Assembly: GCA_030374805.1 (NCBI GenBank) | Contig: JARGSG010000051.1 | Span: 186,001-250,000, forward strand | Direction of reading: 5' to 3' | DNA: 64,000 nucleotides | Source of the DNA: Gracilaria gracilis | Lineage: Eukaryota > Rhodophyta > Florideophyceae > Gracilariales > Gracilariaceae | In this document: one piece after another, positions 20,152 to 31,800 of the stretch | Layout: the number at the start of each line of letters is the position of its first letter | How positions within the stretch are numbered: the stretch's first letter is position 1 | Translations under genes and position numbers: made by a program | Notes under the pieces: model-generated | Database searches by the model: none | The model's input: the letters and a program-made list of their open reading frames with translations, nothing else | What the model was told of the DNA's origin: nothing

Positions 20152-21493
20152 AGTGGACATTCTACCGCAGAAGCGGAAAGGAACACTACGGACACACCGG
20201 ACCCACCCCCAATCGACCACCCTAGGGAGGTACCACACTCAAGTACGGGACTCTCGGATTTGCCGATGTTATCGAACTCTACGCGCCCTGGTGCTTCGCT
20301 GTCTGAAGCCCCGCCGCCTGGCGTAATTATTCGCCGCCTTGGCGCGTTGACGCCCACTTCCCATGTCGCTCCATCTAAGGAGTGGGAGGGACTCGTTAAT
20401 CGTCATGCTTCCGCGCTGTCGCGTGAGGAACACCGTGTCACATGGAAGAGTGACACCGCTAATGGGCACTAAAAGCCCTCTCGGGAGCCCTGCGTCTCGT
20501 CAAGGTCGCTGCGCATCAACTCAGAAGCGGAATCGTCACCAGACAGTACCGTCGTGCGGGACAGGACCGAGGAGACTCAGTCGTTACCGGCAAAGCCGTT
20601 GCCTACGCCTCATAGCGCGCCTGGAGTTACTACGTCGCAGATCGGAGTAGAAATATCGCCTAAGGCGCCGTTGAGCTCGCACGTCCAAGACGGAGAAGAG
20701 CCGTCGGAGACTAAGTCGCCCAACGCGCCTGAGGCGGGCCACACCGGGGACACGTCGCTAAATGCCCAGCAGGGAGGTGCCAACCGTAGCACACGGACTA
20801 CACCTGTAAGGGAGATCAGCTCAGCGAGCGAACCACGTCGACAAACCGAGCTGAAACCCCCCGTGCATACGGAGGCGGACCACGCCACGGCGCAGACCAA
20901 TGACGGCCACCCGTTGACAACGTCACGTGCCACCACGGCGAGGCCGGTTGCCGGTTCAATCAGGGTTACCGTTGACGCGAGCGCGTTCGACGTTACACAC
21001 AACTCCGTCGAAACGGTCGCTACCACGCAAACTTGCGGTACGCCCACTCGGGACTCCCGCGGGAGAAGGAACTCTACCAAACCAAGGCATCGGGAACACC
21101 GACACCGCGAGACGCGTGACAATCGACCCGATTGGGGGACCACACCGCGAAGGAGCATTGCCACCAACCTTGTTGGACACAACACGGTCTAACCGGAACA
21201 CCGACGCAGTGCCACACACGGTAAAGCCACCGGAGAGCTCTCCGAAGTTGGATGTCGTAATCACACGGCAAGGCCGGGAAGTCTTCCGACAGGAGTTCGT
21301 AGTCGACCACATAGTAGAACACTCATACCACCCGTTGGGGTACATACAGTATCTCGTACGTTGGTACGGCTACGGACCCGAGGCTGACTCGGATGAGCCA
21401 ATCGAGCATCTCTTACGATCGAAAGTGGTGCAGTACCATCGGCGTACTCTCACGGGTCTCCCGGCGACATTTGTCAACACCCAAGTGGGATAA
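20152..21493 (+). pseudogene. E1 disordered linker and C-terminal chromodomain
   Basis: About 300 codons rich in Thr, Ser, Pro, Arg and Glu follow the integrase in the same frame (one stop near 20470). After a frameshift the chromodomain is read in another frame at 21290-21460: FVVDHIVEHSYHPLG, YLVRWYGYGPEADSDEPIEHL and VVQYHRRT. The Trp-Tyr-Gly core and the D-x-x-x-P pattern are those of chromovirus integrase tails, which tether integration to modified histones. The length of the linker is unusual. Confidence 0.75.
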
Positions 21494-21667
21494 CACGCCC
21501 TGAAGGGGAAGAAGCTAGCTCACCAAGAAGAAAGTTGAGAAGTGGGAGAAGACGAAGCTGGCACTTGAAAAAGGAAAAATATACGTCATAGACGGAAGTA
21601 GGTTTAATGGCCATCAAGGCTATATCCTACAACAACACCGCACAGCGGGAATCAGGAGGAAGATGGA

Positions 21668-23626
21668 CTAAGCCCCCGACCCTTGGTTGGAAGGGCCTGG
21701 AGCGCCGTCACCAGCACCCCCCTTGCTGGGATTGGATCCGCCAGTAAGGCGTGCAGCCAACGCATCCCGCATTGCGGCGGTGTCCCCGCTCGCGACAGTT
21801 GCGGAAAGCCCAACTCCTCGGAGGAACTGAGCGATCACAGCCGCCTCACCACTTCCACCCCCAGAGGGGAAAACCGTAGGCACCTCGATCACATCTGGTT
21901 CGTCCGGAATGGAAGCCACCACAGCACCTAACGACGAAGGTTCGGGCGCGGGTGGATCCACTGGTTCAGCCGTCGCCATTCCCGGCGCTGCCGTGTCATT
22001 GAAGGTCGGCTCAGCCGCGGTCGCAGAAGGAACCTCTTCGACTACGTCGTCATCATACCCCGTCTCGGGTTCGTCGTTCATCATTTGGTCGTCGTCACCG
22101 CCGTAGGCGTGGTAAAAATCGTCAGCGTCGACGAAGCCAACGGGATGCCCGTAAGGGATATACCTCGGAGCCATCCGGAGAGCTGCCGCTTCAGCTGCGG
22201 TGATCTCTTGCACCTCCCAGGGATTGAAGAAGATGTAATCTACCGCCAATGGCGTGCGTCGTCCCGGAGACGGGTCGAAACCGCCGTCCTCGTGACCGCG
22301 GCCGCTCTGAGCGAAGGGTACGCTGGCCCAATCAACTCGGTCGACTACGTCGAGGAGCCCACGAACTTCTTCGGCATTGTTTTCACCTCCCAGAGGGACT
22401 CGCAACGAGAGTTCTCGGATGCACGCACGAAGGCGAGGCGGGATATATCACTGTCGGTACTGGTCGTATACGTCCCATAGGAGATAAGCCGCGGTGCGTA
22501 TGGCCCACTCGGTGAGCACCACGGACCACAGTCCGGAATACGGATCCTCGATGAGGCAGGAGCCCAGATAAAAGAGGACCGGGGGCAACTCCACGTAGCA
22601 CCCGCGACACACCTCCACCGAGGACCACCAAGTGGGAATTGGAACGTAACGGCCCAGCCGGTGGTTGTGCCGGATTCGATTGATCTCGGTGTTTTGAGAC
22701 GGGACGAGAAACCCGAAACGGGAACGCTCACGTCGCTCATCGCGGATGAAGTTCTGTAACCACCGCGAACGGAACTCCCGGCGAAGATAACTGAACTCCG
22801 CCCGGATGATTGGATGAATCCAACACACCGCCTCCTGGCGTACATTAGGACGTTCTTTCCAGGAGTAAGTCTCAACCACCGCCAAGCGGGCACAATACGA
22901 AATCTCGCCTTGTGTACGGTACAACCGGAGATCGAAGCTGATGGAATCAGGAATTGGGAACTCGAAGTTCGCCCGGCTCTGCCGCGCATAGCCCAAGCGA
23001 ACCAACGCCGCCTGAGCGGGAGCCAGCGACTCTCCGGAACGCCGCAAGATTGCGTGAGGAGGGACGGCAACCCATCGACGCCAATCCCACGAAGTGGTGA
23101 CTAACGCTGGAAGATCCCCGGGAAGGCGATCAGTACCGTCCGCATAGGACGCTATGAGCTCCTCGTTGAAAACGGCTGTAGGATGAAACCACGGAGCGGT
23201 CCGGAAGATGTGCGCATGAACTCGAAGGTTCAGCCCGACTAGCTCGTCGTAGGAAGGCCACGGCACGTCATGCATGACGTGACCATGGGTCTGCTGCCCC
23301 GGAGGGAGAATGTGTCCGCCACTGGCGTTGAGCTCCTGGGACGCCCCAGAAGCATTGCCGCTTTGCGGAAGAGGCACCGAACGAAATCCGGAGAAGTATC
23401 CCGAGTTCGGAGGTTGACCGCTCATCGCGCGAGGTACTCGAGGAACGGAAAGGTTGGTAATAACACCGCGAGAGCGAGTTGAAGACTGTTGTGAACAGGA
23501 TTGTTCGTCGCTGGAGCGAGGTTTGCACTGTCGAGTGGTAGTGACTTGATCTTCGCGAGGCGAGATGGAATCCGAAGACTTCAGGGATGCGCTTTTATTC
23601 CCACGGTTGGGAGTTCGACCCGCCAT
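21668..23626 (-). pseudogene. E1 antisense gene (aORF), one in-frame stop
   Basis: Antisense to gag-pol and lying between the chromodomain and the 3' LTR, this frame runs 653 codons from the ATG at 23626. The only interruption is a single TGA at 22448-22450, probably a mutated Trp codon. The N-terminal about 95 residues are Ser/Arg-rich. Residues about 120-390 look globular, with many Trp, Tyr and Arg (WPSYDELVGLNLRVHAHIF, TSWDWRRWVAVPPHAI, VVLTEWAIRTAAYLLW). The C-terminal third contains VDRVDWASVPF, DYIFFNPWEVQEI, an acidic tract (YGGDDDQMMNDEPETGYDDD) and a Gly/Ser/Ala tail. It has no domain I recognise. E4 carries a homologue at the equivalent antisense place. It is not a simple shadow, as the sense strand is non-coding here. 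Confidence 0.65.
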
Positions 23627-23661
23627 CGCAACGGCGTGGCTCACTCTCAAGGAGGGGGATA

Positions 23662-24515
23662 TGAAGAACAACACTCCTTGGAGGCGATTTGAGGCACTTT
23701 GTTAGTTTCCGCATCATGCGTTAGTAGATATATATGAGCTACACCGCTATTAGCGTGTCGCCTCGCTGAGGTAATTTCCACACATGTACACGTCGATTGC
23801 ACGGCTCGAGGCGCCGCTTAGCGGGTGTGAATAGCACACGTGTAGCACGAACATGCCAGAGGCAGTGCACCCAGCATTGCTGTATTGACTTAGATATTTT
23901 ATAGATTATTTTGCCCGGCGCACCCACTGTCAGTGGTGCGCCGAGCTCAGTACTTAGAGGGTTGAGCACCGCTCCCCCAAGTAAACTGCCCCTTGCCAAG
24001 CAAGGGCTTCTGGCCCTAACTATCACGCCTTCGCAGATTGTTCACCTCCAAGTGGAGTGACGACTGCGTTGTTCACGTATAGTTACCCACCCTTGTAGTG
24101 CTCATAGTATAACCACTATTTGTGTGTCTCGTTCCGACCTATTTTCGTATACTCGCCCCTGTATTGGGTTTGCTTTATTCTCTCTCTCTCTCTTCCCCAC
24201 TCTGGTGGTTTATTTTCTCCTCTTTTTGGGTTTGCCTTTTTGCCCTGTTCTCAGTGGCCCGTTTCCGACACCTTGTCGTTGCCGTGCTACTCTCTTTCGA
24301 GGACTCACCTCGTGACCGTTTGAACACGTGGATCTCTACCGACTACTAATCAGCCTAACGCTCCGAGGCTTGTCGTGACGATTTGACCCCGGATTTACAC
24401 CCGGCTTAGCTGTGTCATTCCCGGACTGCTCCGTTCGCTGTGCTGCCCTGTCGAGGGGAAAATTCCGAACGTCTTCGTGAGCCTGCGCTTTTCCCGCCAA
24501 AGGCGTTGCTCCACA
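23662..24515 (+). repeat. E1 3' LTR
   Basis: 854 bp, same ends as the 5' LTR, preceded by the polypurine tract CAAGGAGGGGGAT and followed by the target duplication GCAAA. CACGTG at 23837-23842 is conserved. Confidence 0.95.
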
Positions 24516-24520
24516 GCAAA

Positions 24521-25701
24521 GACTGCCTCATTCCTAATGAATACTTGTGGTCACAAACGACTTGCATCTAGTTACGCAATTACTGTTTACGTAGCACTTG
24601 AATTGAGTTTACAACGTGGAAGTGCAAAGAAAAAAAATATGTCGCAACCATTGTTACCCAATTCAATAACTACAAATTGATCTACTGTACTAATAGAAAC
24701 ATTACATGTCTTAACAATAAATATCGTAACTGCGTTGTCTTACAATAACAACGTTAGAGGTCTATTGACTCGGTATCTACAATGACACTAATTCAAAAGT
24801 CGCAGATATGACATTTGAATTGTGTTACAGGGAAGTCACGATACAGTGCTCGATTGGATAGTGCCAACTTTTATATACTACTACCTTAAACCGCGTGGCA
24901 TGATTTTGGCCCAATTTGAGAACGTATCAAGAAGAAAGTGCTTCTACCCCCATGGGCGCCCTCAAAAGACCTTTTTTATACAATAGTACCGCATCATTAT
25001 CTCAATATACCTCATTTTTTTTAAAAATCTTTTTTTAATTTGTTTATCACTGCGATGCTGAATTAGTGCTGTTATACACGCGATCGTATACAATACTAGA
25101 AGTTCGAACCGAATAAAGCGCAATTTACGATAGTGCCGTCATTTAAATTTTGGACGGGAATAGCACTATACCATGTTACCCACTGTGTGGTGGTGGTTAC
25201 CAGAGATTATCCATGCTGCATGAAACATCCCCTATAAGAAGATATTTTGATATCTCGTAAGAGATAAAAGCAGGTAGCCCGTGCGGTACTCCGCCACCAC
25301 AAAACCCCTCTATTACGCTCTAGGCCTCCAATGCCGTCCGGACTACCACTTCAAGCATCGTTACCGTCATGAAAGTTCCGCATGACACCAAGGGACCTTG
25401 CCTCTTTTCACGAGTGCGTCGCCAAGCCCACGCACTGCACTCTACTGTCTCAACTGACACCACCGCCGTCGCATTTGCCTTCCACCGTCCCAAACCATAT
25501 TTCCCCCGTGCCGCCATACCTCATTGCACAACACTGTGTGTATGACACCGTTCCTTCCGCTCTAGCTTCGCAGATGCCACGCAATAGTTAAAAACACGCG
25601 CCGGATGCTTCTATTGCCAGTTATGGTCTGCAGCGCAACTCGCGCCTGTGTGGGACTTGTTTTGCTAGCACGCTCTTCCGCTGCTTCTCCGGCTGCGGGA
25701 A
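24521..25701. other. AT-rich flank between E1 and the E3 stump
   Basis: No convincing gene. The first part continues whatever E1 was inserted into, probably transposon T1 or its flank. From about 25,320 the base composition rises in GC. The join to the E3 reverse-transcriptase fragment is near 25,702, where homology to other elements stops abruptly inside the RT. Confidence 0.4.
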
Positions 25702-26544
25702 ATTCCTACATCACGCAGTATGGCCATTACTTCCCTCACGTGGGTGAGATGATCGTCCAGATTACTGGAGAAGACAATTATGTCATTTAGGTAAACTAGA
25801 TACGTCCGCCACTTAAAGCGGTTCAACAAGATGTCGATAGCACGCTGAAATGTAGCGGGGGCGTTGGTGAAGCCAAACGGCATACGCTTGAAGCGGAAAG
25901 ATCCATAGTGGCATACAAAAGCGTTCTTGTCGCGGCCTTCCTCCCTTACGGGCACTTGCCAATATCCCCAATTGACGCCCAATGCCGTGAATACGGTTGG
26001 GTTTCCGAGTGAATCGATGCACTCGTCCATGCGAGGGATTGGGTACGTGTCCCTGATTGTCATGGAATTGAGCCGGCGGTGGTCGACACAGAACCTCCAG
26101 GTTCCGTCGGCCTTGATTGCCAGTACTACTGGGGACGCCCAGGGTGACTGAGTAGGCCCAATCACGCCTGCGCGGAGCATCTTGTCCACTGGGAAGTGCT
26201 CCTCTTCCCGAGCCTTCGGTCCTGCTCTGTAAGGGGGTTGCGAAACGGGTCGCGCGTCCGGTAGCAGATCAATCCGGTGTTTCGTTGTATTTATCTCACC
26301 AAGAGATCCATCCCCCATTGGGGTAAATTCCCGTAACATGTCTCTCAGACGTTCAAGGTGTGATTCCGGCACGTGCCCGACATCGAGCCTCTCAAGAGCC
26401 TTCACGGGATCAATCCGGTCATAGCTCGTTGGGCCATGTTCCGTATCGGATGCAGGCGCAGGCGCGGTTTCCGAGTCACTCGGCAATTTAACCGTTGAAA
26501 CCGGAGTTGTGACGGGAGTATCCTCCCCCTCCTTAGACGGAACG
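25702..26544 (-). pseudogene. E3 reverse transcriptase fragment
   Basis: Minus-strand frame containing HVPESHLERLRDMLREFTP, HRIDLLPDARPV, ASPVVLAIKADGTWRFCVDH, YPIPRMDECID and MPFGFTNAPATFQRAI. Motif A reads TALGVNWGYWQ and motif C reads YLNDIIVF, the same two catalytic replacements as in E1. After about 20 residues beyond motif C the homology stops and the frame runs into unrelated sequence. The purine tract (complement TCCTCCCCCTCCTTAG, 26521-26536) lies 8 nt inside the E2 joint. Confidence 0.88.
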
Positions 26545-27041
26545 TGTAGTACAATGAGACCTCAATGGGTTGGTGCCACGTAGGCCTACTGGTGCGCCTT
26601 GCTGGCTGCACTGTACCCAATTGGTATTCTGTATCAATTTCTAATTTATAGTCTAGGATAGTTTACCATTGCTGGCCCATGACAGTAGGTCATGGGCGCA
26701 GCCGATGACGTCATGCCCGCATGGGAGATCGGCGTCGGTGCACCTTGTATATATTGTGGTGCACCTCGCCTTCCCCCTTGGGTTTTGTAAAGTGAGGCAC
26801 CACTAGGGCAGTAACTATACCATCTTGGTCACTTGCTACTCTATTACTATTCAGGTTTTACCGCGCGTCGCCGTCTACTACCGTACACCTACACGGTCTA
26901 GACTAGTTGCTCCGCCGTTTGCCCCTGCGGGTTTCAGGTGCCCTACTACCATATTGGTTGTGTGTTTTTGCCCTTTAGGTTGAGCCCTCGCACGCTCCCT
27001 CTACCAGGCGGACCCCACAACTTATCGGTATTTGTACGACA
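26545..27041 (+). repeat. E2 5' LTR
   Basis: TGTAGTACAATG...TTTGTACGACA. A TATATATTG box is near 26,748, and the sequence after it is pyrimidine-rich. The palindrome that is CACGTG in the 3' LTR is CACGTA here. Confidence 0.93.
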
Positions 27042-27044
27042 TTT

Positions 27045-27063
27045 TTGTCTCCCGATTTAGAAG
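27045..27063 (+). promoter_or_regulatory. E2 primer-binding site
   Basis: TTGTCTCCCGATTTAGAAG, 3 nt after the 5' LTR. It is the shared primer-binding sequence with three changes from the consensus. Confidence 0.65.
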
Positions 27064-27188
27064 TTTCTTGGTTTTTGTCGTACCTCTACTGGTAAACAGA
27101 AGACATTCGAAAGGATTCTGGAAGTTCACACACCTATTTGGTTTTGTAGGAATACTCGCGAAGCAATCGGATAGCACTATTGGTCACT

Positions 27189-29175
27189 ATGGAAAGACTT
27201 ACAAGGATTACTCGTGGCTCTATCGCGCCACCCAGCCACAAGGGTTCTGCTGCCACTTCGGCCGCTAAACCCATTCTGGATAATCCCGAGGAGCTGCTGC
27301 GTCAACCACGGGCCGGAACCTCAAAGGATACGGGCACTCAGCCACCGTTGGCTCCTGAACCTACTAAGGAATTGCCCACAACGGTTGAGAATCTTTGGCC
27401 CTAATTGGAAGATCGAGCGAAAGCTCTTTTTACCGCTACGGTTAATGAAGCTATGACCCTTAATGGACATGGACGCCGTTACCCGCTTGGTGGTTGATCG
27501 AGCCGTACACGAGCTCTCTCAACGCATACATAAATTGGTTGAAACATACCTCCTAACGGGTGCCCGGGAGCATATCTACCGAGTGGTTCAAGACCTTTGG
27601 GTTTCTGAAGGAATGACGGAAGCCAAAACCCCTGGGGTGAATATGATTACTCGCATACCACAAGGGATCCCTGCCGGTTCTTCCGTACCAATCAAGCCAA
27701 TTCCGGCCGATAGTGCGTACCTACAAAGTTTAAGGCAAGGTCAAGAGGGCCATAGAGATATGGGCCCTCGAGACGTAAACTTGCCACCCATTGGAGGTAA
27801 CGTTCGAAGAAACACCAAGACTGGTGGACCTGAGGACGATTCGTATGACCCAGAAGAGGGGCGACGAAGAAGAAACCGCGAGGGTAAAGAAAAGAGGAGG
27901 AAAAAGGGAAAGAATCGCGGCTACGACTCTGACCCCGATTCCTCGAGCTCCAATACCGATACTGGTTCATCGTCGGATGATGACCGTAAAGGTAGACGCA
28001 AGAAGAAACCGAATAGGTTGGCGAAGAAGTCGTCAAAGAGAAACCGTAAAGGTAAGAAGAAACGGTACGAGTCATCCGACTCGGATTCGGACACCGATAC
28101 AACCCTAGAGGTGCGTCAGCCGCTGAACGATATGTTCACCAAAGCGGTTGATTATAGGTCATATCGGTTGAGAAACCGATCCTCTGCTTACACCCAAGAG
28201 GTTGCGCAGAAGAGCACCAAGCACCATAAGAAGCTCAGCTTCCAGATGGGTGATTCTACCTTCACAGGTGATGATCCCATTGCGGTAATTGAGTTTCTGC
28301 AGAAGTTCAAGATTGCATGTGACCAAAATGGTTCTTTCGAAGGTGCTGCCATGTGGTTATTCCAGATTTACCTTAAAGGTCAAGCTTACCACTTGCTGCA
28401 AGGCAGGCTCCGTGGAAATATCCTGGCGGTTGATGAAGAGGGGACAAAAATGTTAGAGACGTACCCAGAAGTGGTTAATTTCATGTTGGAAACTTACGCT
28501 ACCGATGAGGTTATCCAGGAAGGTTACGCTGAGGTGCAGGCATATCTCCAACGCTCTATCTAAACTGAAATGGAATTCTCGTTGGGCCTTTGGAATCTGG
28601 CCACCCGATGCGGTAATGTCTTTACCACTAGTAGGTTGAAGTCGCTTTTCGCCGACAATTTCGACAAAGCGATCCGTTCGCAGGTACGCAACTACCTGGC
28701 GAACAACCGTAAGGTGGACTATAATGGGCTTGCCCGTTATGCCCAGGGACTAGGCGACACTCTCCGTCACAAAAAGAAGCCGTCGGCGTCCCATACCTCA
28801 AAGGATAAACCGAAACGGTCAGTATTGGAGCTAGAAGAAAGCACTACCTCAGAGGGTGATTCGCTCATTCGCGTACCAACAGGGATGACGGTACATCTCG
28901 TGACTGCGCCGCAAACTCAGTCACGAGCCACCTCCATTGGTAATTGGTCGTCGACAGTACCACCAGCTTCGGTAAGGTCGCCACCAAGTGCGGCGAGCAC
29001 TCAACAAACCTCAACGGGTGGTTCGGAAGTATCTCCATATGCTACAGCACCGACCAATTCGGTTACCCGACCTACCTCTATGGCAATGCGTGATCCTCAG
29101 ACAGGTAGATTGGTATGCTGGCTCTGTTTATCGCCAGACCATCTGGCGAACAGATGTGATAAAATACCCCCATAG
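27189..29175 (+). pseudogene. gag: E2 gag, broken
   Basis: The leader starts at the ATG at 27189 and stops at 27402-27404 (TAA). The main block (27463-28563) is in another frame and has a TAA at 28561-28563 (CAA to TAA by context), after which the same frame runs to 29175. Visible parts are a helical N-terminus, a Lys/Arg/Ser/Asp-rich linker, a capsid-like core (LNDMFTKAVDYRSYRL, FTGDDPIAVIEFLQKF) and a zinc knuckle of exact form C-x2-C-x4-H-x4-C (CWLCLSPDHLANRC). The core resembles E4 gag more than E1 or E3 gag, so two subfamilies are present. Confidence 0.85.
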
Positions 29176-29372
29176 GTGCCCGAACATCTGATCAGTGCCA
29201 GGCAGCAAAACCACCGTAACCTATATGGATCTGTAAAGAGGGTACAAGCTCAACCATCACCATCTCAGGTTCATCTCGTCGAGGAAACACCAATCTTAGA
29301 GAAAGACAGTCCCATTCAGGAGTAGCAGGACAACACCGAACGGTTAGCGTAGGGGCCACCCCTATCCGTGAA

Positions 29373-30335
29373 TTGGAAGGCCCGTCGATACCGGAACGGA
29401 AAACCTTAATAGTGGAAAAAAAAGAATCAGATGTACCCAATGTGGTGTGTCTAACGAAGTACAATAACTATAAAGTTAATGCTTCAGTAAGCTTTCTCAA
29501 TTACCTACAGGTTCCCGTTGCGTGTGTACTCCATACTGGCACCGGTCCGAATGTGCTAAACGCTCGCGTCATACCAGATTCGGTCTTGCGGAACATTCGA
29601 CCTGCCCCGAGTATCAACCCGCTGGTGGACGCTAACGAGCGCCCACTGCACCTTAGAAGAATGTTGGCTACTGTGGTACAACTTGGAACTTTGAAGGTGA
29701 AGCTTAATTTCTTCGTGGTGGATCGTCTGGCGACAGACTGTATCCTCGGGACCAACTTTATTGACAGACATGTCAAGGCAATTTTGCCAGGGTCCCAAAC
29801 GGTCATTCTCCGTCAAGGTGGTCGTATTGCCATACTGGGTAATACGCAGACCAAAAATGGTTGGCGTCAGAAACCGAGGTCCAATATACCCACCGAAACG
29901 GTCCCAAACAAGATACGGCTCACCAGATTGGTTTCAATTCCGGCTATGACCCAAATCGTAGTGAATGTCTCATGCGCAGTTCCAGGATTGGTAATGCTAC
30001 AGAACCATCCTAGGTTGGCAGAAAGACATCTCGCCTTGATGGCGAACGGTACTATCGACAACATCCCTAATCAATCCTTCAAGGTGTGCTTGAGTATCTT
30101 GAGCAATGACATTGTTAAGTTACTCAAGAATACCACTATTGGAATCGCATTGCCGGTACCACAAGAGGTTTTCACGGTCTCACCTAATAGGCTGGGCCAG
30201 GTCGCCACCTCTAAGGAAGGGGGAGGAACAGATGCGCCATACCCTGCATATGCGCCCCCGTTATCGACAAACACCAAAATGGAACAGAAGATCGCCAATA
30301 CCTTTAAGGTTGGAGATCAGGAAAAGACTATGTAA
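29373..30335 (+). pseudogene. E2 protease region, active-site Asp lost
   Basis: The frame follows gag after stops and a frame change. The retropepsin site reads VLHTGTGPNV, where D-T-G-A-G is expected, so the catalytic Asp is His. The later motif CILGTNFIDRHVKAI matches the protease second half. The C-terminal SKEGGGT is encoded by the conserved purine tract at 30213-30228. The frame closes with TAA at 30333-30335 just before RT in the same frame. Confidence 0.82.
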
Positions 30336-31800
30336 CTGGACCCAGTGCGGAATTGGAGAGAGGAATTCCAGATCGGTGCGGAGAACCAGGCTCCCCGAGA
30401 CCAGATCCTCAGTCTCTTAGAAGATTTTGAACCCATGTGGTCGGGCCGGTTAGGCCAAATTGAGGCTACAGAGCACCGTATTGATATGGTGCCTGGCTGG
30501 AAACCCATTTACCAGCAGCCTTACCGTGCAGGTCCAAAAGCTCGTGAGGTTGAGCTCAATGGGGTCAAGAGAATGCTCCGTGAAGGTGTCATAGAACCAG
30601 CAAATGCGGACTGGGCCAGCCCTGTGGTTCCCGTCACAAAGAAGAATGATACCCGTATGCGGTTCTGTGTGGAATGCAGAAGACTGAATAGTATGACCAT
30701 TAGGAGTTCGTACCCAATACCTAGAATGGACGAGTGTATAGATTCGTTGGGCAACGCCAAGATCTTTACTGTGCTCGATGCCAATTGTGGTTATTGGCAG
30801 GTACCTATCAGGGAAGAAGACAAGGACAAAACTACGTTTACTTGCAACGCTGGGTTATTACGCTTTACGCGTATGCCCTTTTGGTTGCGGAATGCCCCGG
30901 ATACCTTTCAGAGGGCGTTAGATATAATCCTTTTGAAGGTAAATTGGAGAACCACTCTGGTATACATCGACGATGTAATCATATATTCCAGAACGGTAGA
31001 GGAACATTTCCACCATGTTAGGGAAGTTTTGGACCTTTTGAGGGAATCTGGAGTAACGTTGAAGCTCCGCAAGTGCGAATTCTTCACCAAAGAGGTAGAA
31101 TACCTTGGTCATATCATCAGCCCTGGGAGGTTAGAAGCGACGCCGCGGAATATCCGGGCCGTGCAGGAGGCGAAGCCACCCACGTCCCAGACGGAAATCC
31201 GATCCTTTAGAGGTTTGTGCAATGTGTACCGCCGGTTTATCAAGTGATTTGCCAAGATAGCGGCTCCCCTCAACAGGAAGCTGCTGAAGGGTCAACCTAC
31301 AAGGTTTGAATGTCTTACCAATGAGAGAATGGATGCGTTTGAGGCGCTGAAACATGCGCTCTTGACACCTCCCATCTTGGCATTACCCAAAGCTGGTTTA
31401 CGATACACGTTGGATACCGACGCCTCGGACGCCCAAATTGGTTGTTGTCTTATGCAGGAGCAAGAAAACGGCGACTAACTACCTATAAGGTACTGGAGCC
31501 CTGCTCTGCACGCTGCAGAAAAGAACTACACAACAACCGAAAAGGAATTTCTGGCAGTGGTCTGGAGCATGTTGATGCTCCGTCCCTACCTATATGGTGA
31601 AAGGTTCACGCTTCGAACGACCCTGATGCCCTACGGTGGATACTGGGTTTGGCCGACGCATCAGGCAGACTTGCCCGATGGCGGTTACGGCTTTCAGAGA
31701 TCGAGTATGACGTACAGTACCGTCCAGGTATCAAGCACAATGTCGCAGACGCGATGTCTCGCATTACTACAGATGGTTTGGACACCGAGCCGGTAGAGGA
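30336..31800 (+). pseudogene. E2 reverse transcriptase and RNase H
   Basis: RT with HRIDMVPGWKPIYQQPYRAG, VTKKNDTRMRFCVECRRL, motif A TVLDANCGYWQ and motif C YIDDVIIYS: the three catalytic Asp are present, unlike in E1 and E3. Stops occur at 31245-31247 (TGA, FIK-stop-FAK) and near 31478 (TAA). RNase H is seen in YTLDTDASDAQIGCCL and TTEKEFLAVVWSML. A frameshift near 31620 precedes the tail (DASGRLARWRLRLSEIEYDVQYRPG). Confidence 0.88.

Larger units (their letters stand above)
13127..24515 (+). mobile_element. E1: complete chromodomain Ty3/gypsy LTR retrotransposon
   Basis: 11.4 kb, flanked by a perfect 5-bp target duplication GCAAA (13122-13126 and 24516-24520). It holds two LTRs about 98% identical by eye, a primer-binding site, gag, a pol with protease, RT, RNase H and integrase, a long disordered linker, a C-terminal chromodomain, an antisense gene, and a purine tract (AAGGAGGGGG, 23649-23658) before the 3' LTR. 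Order PR-RT-RH-IN-chromodomain identifies the Ty3/gypsy chromovirus type. Pol is broken by several stops and carries RT catalytic substitutions, while gag is open. It is inserted next to transposase remnant T1. Confidence 0.95.

Noticed and set aside
25103..25112. GTTCGAACC, a T-loop-like sequence
   Set aside because: No acceptor, D or anticodon stems can be placed around it. No tRNA gene was found anywhere in the window.
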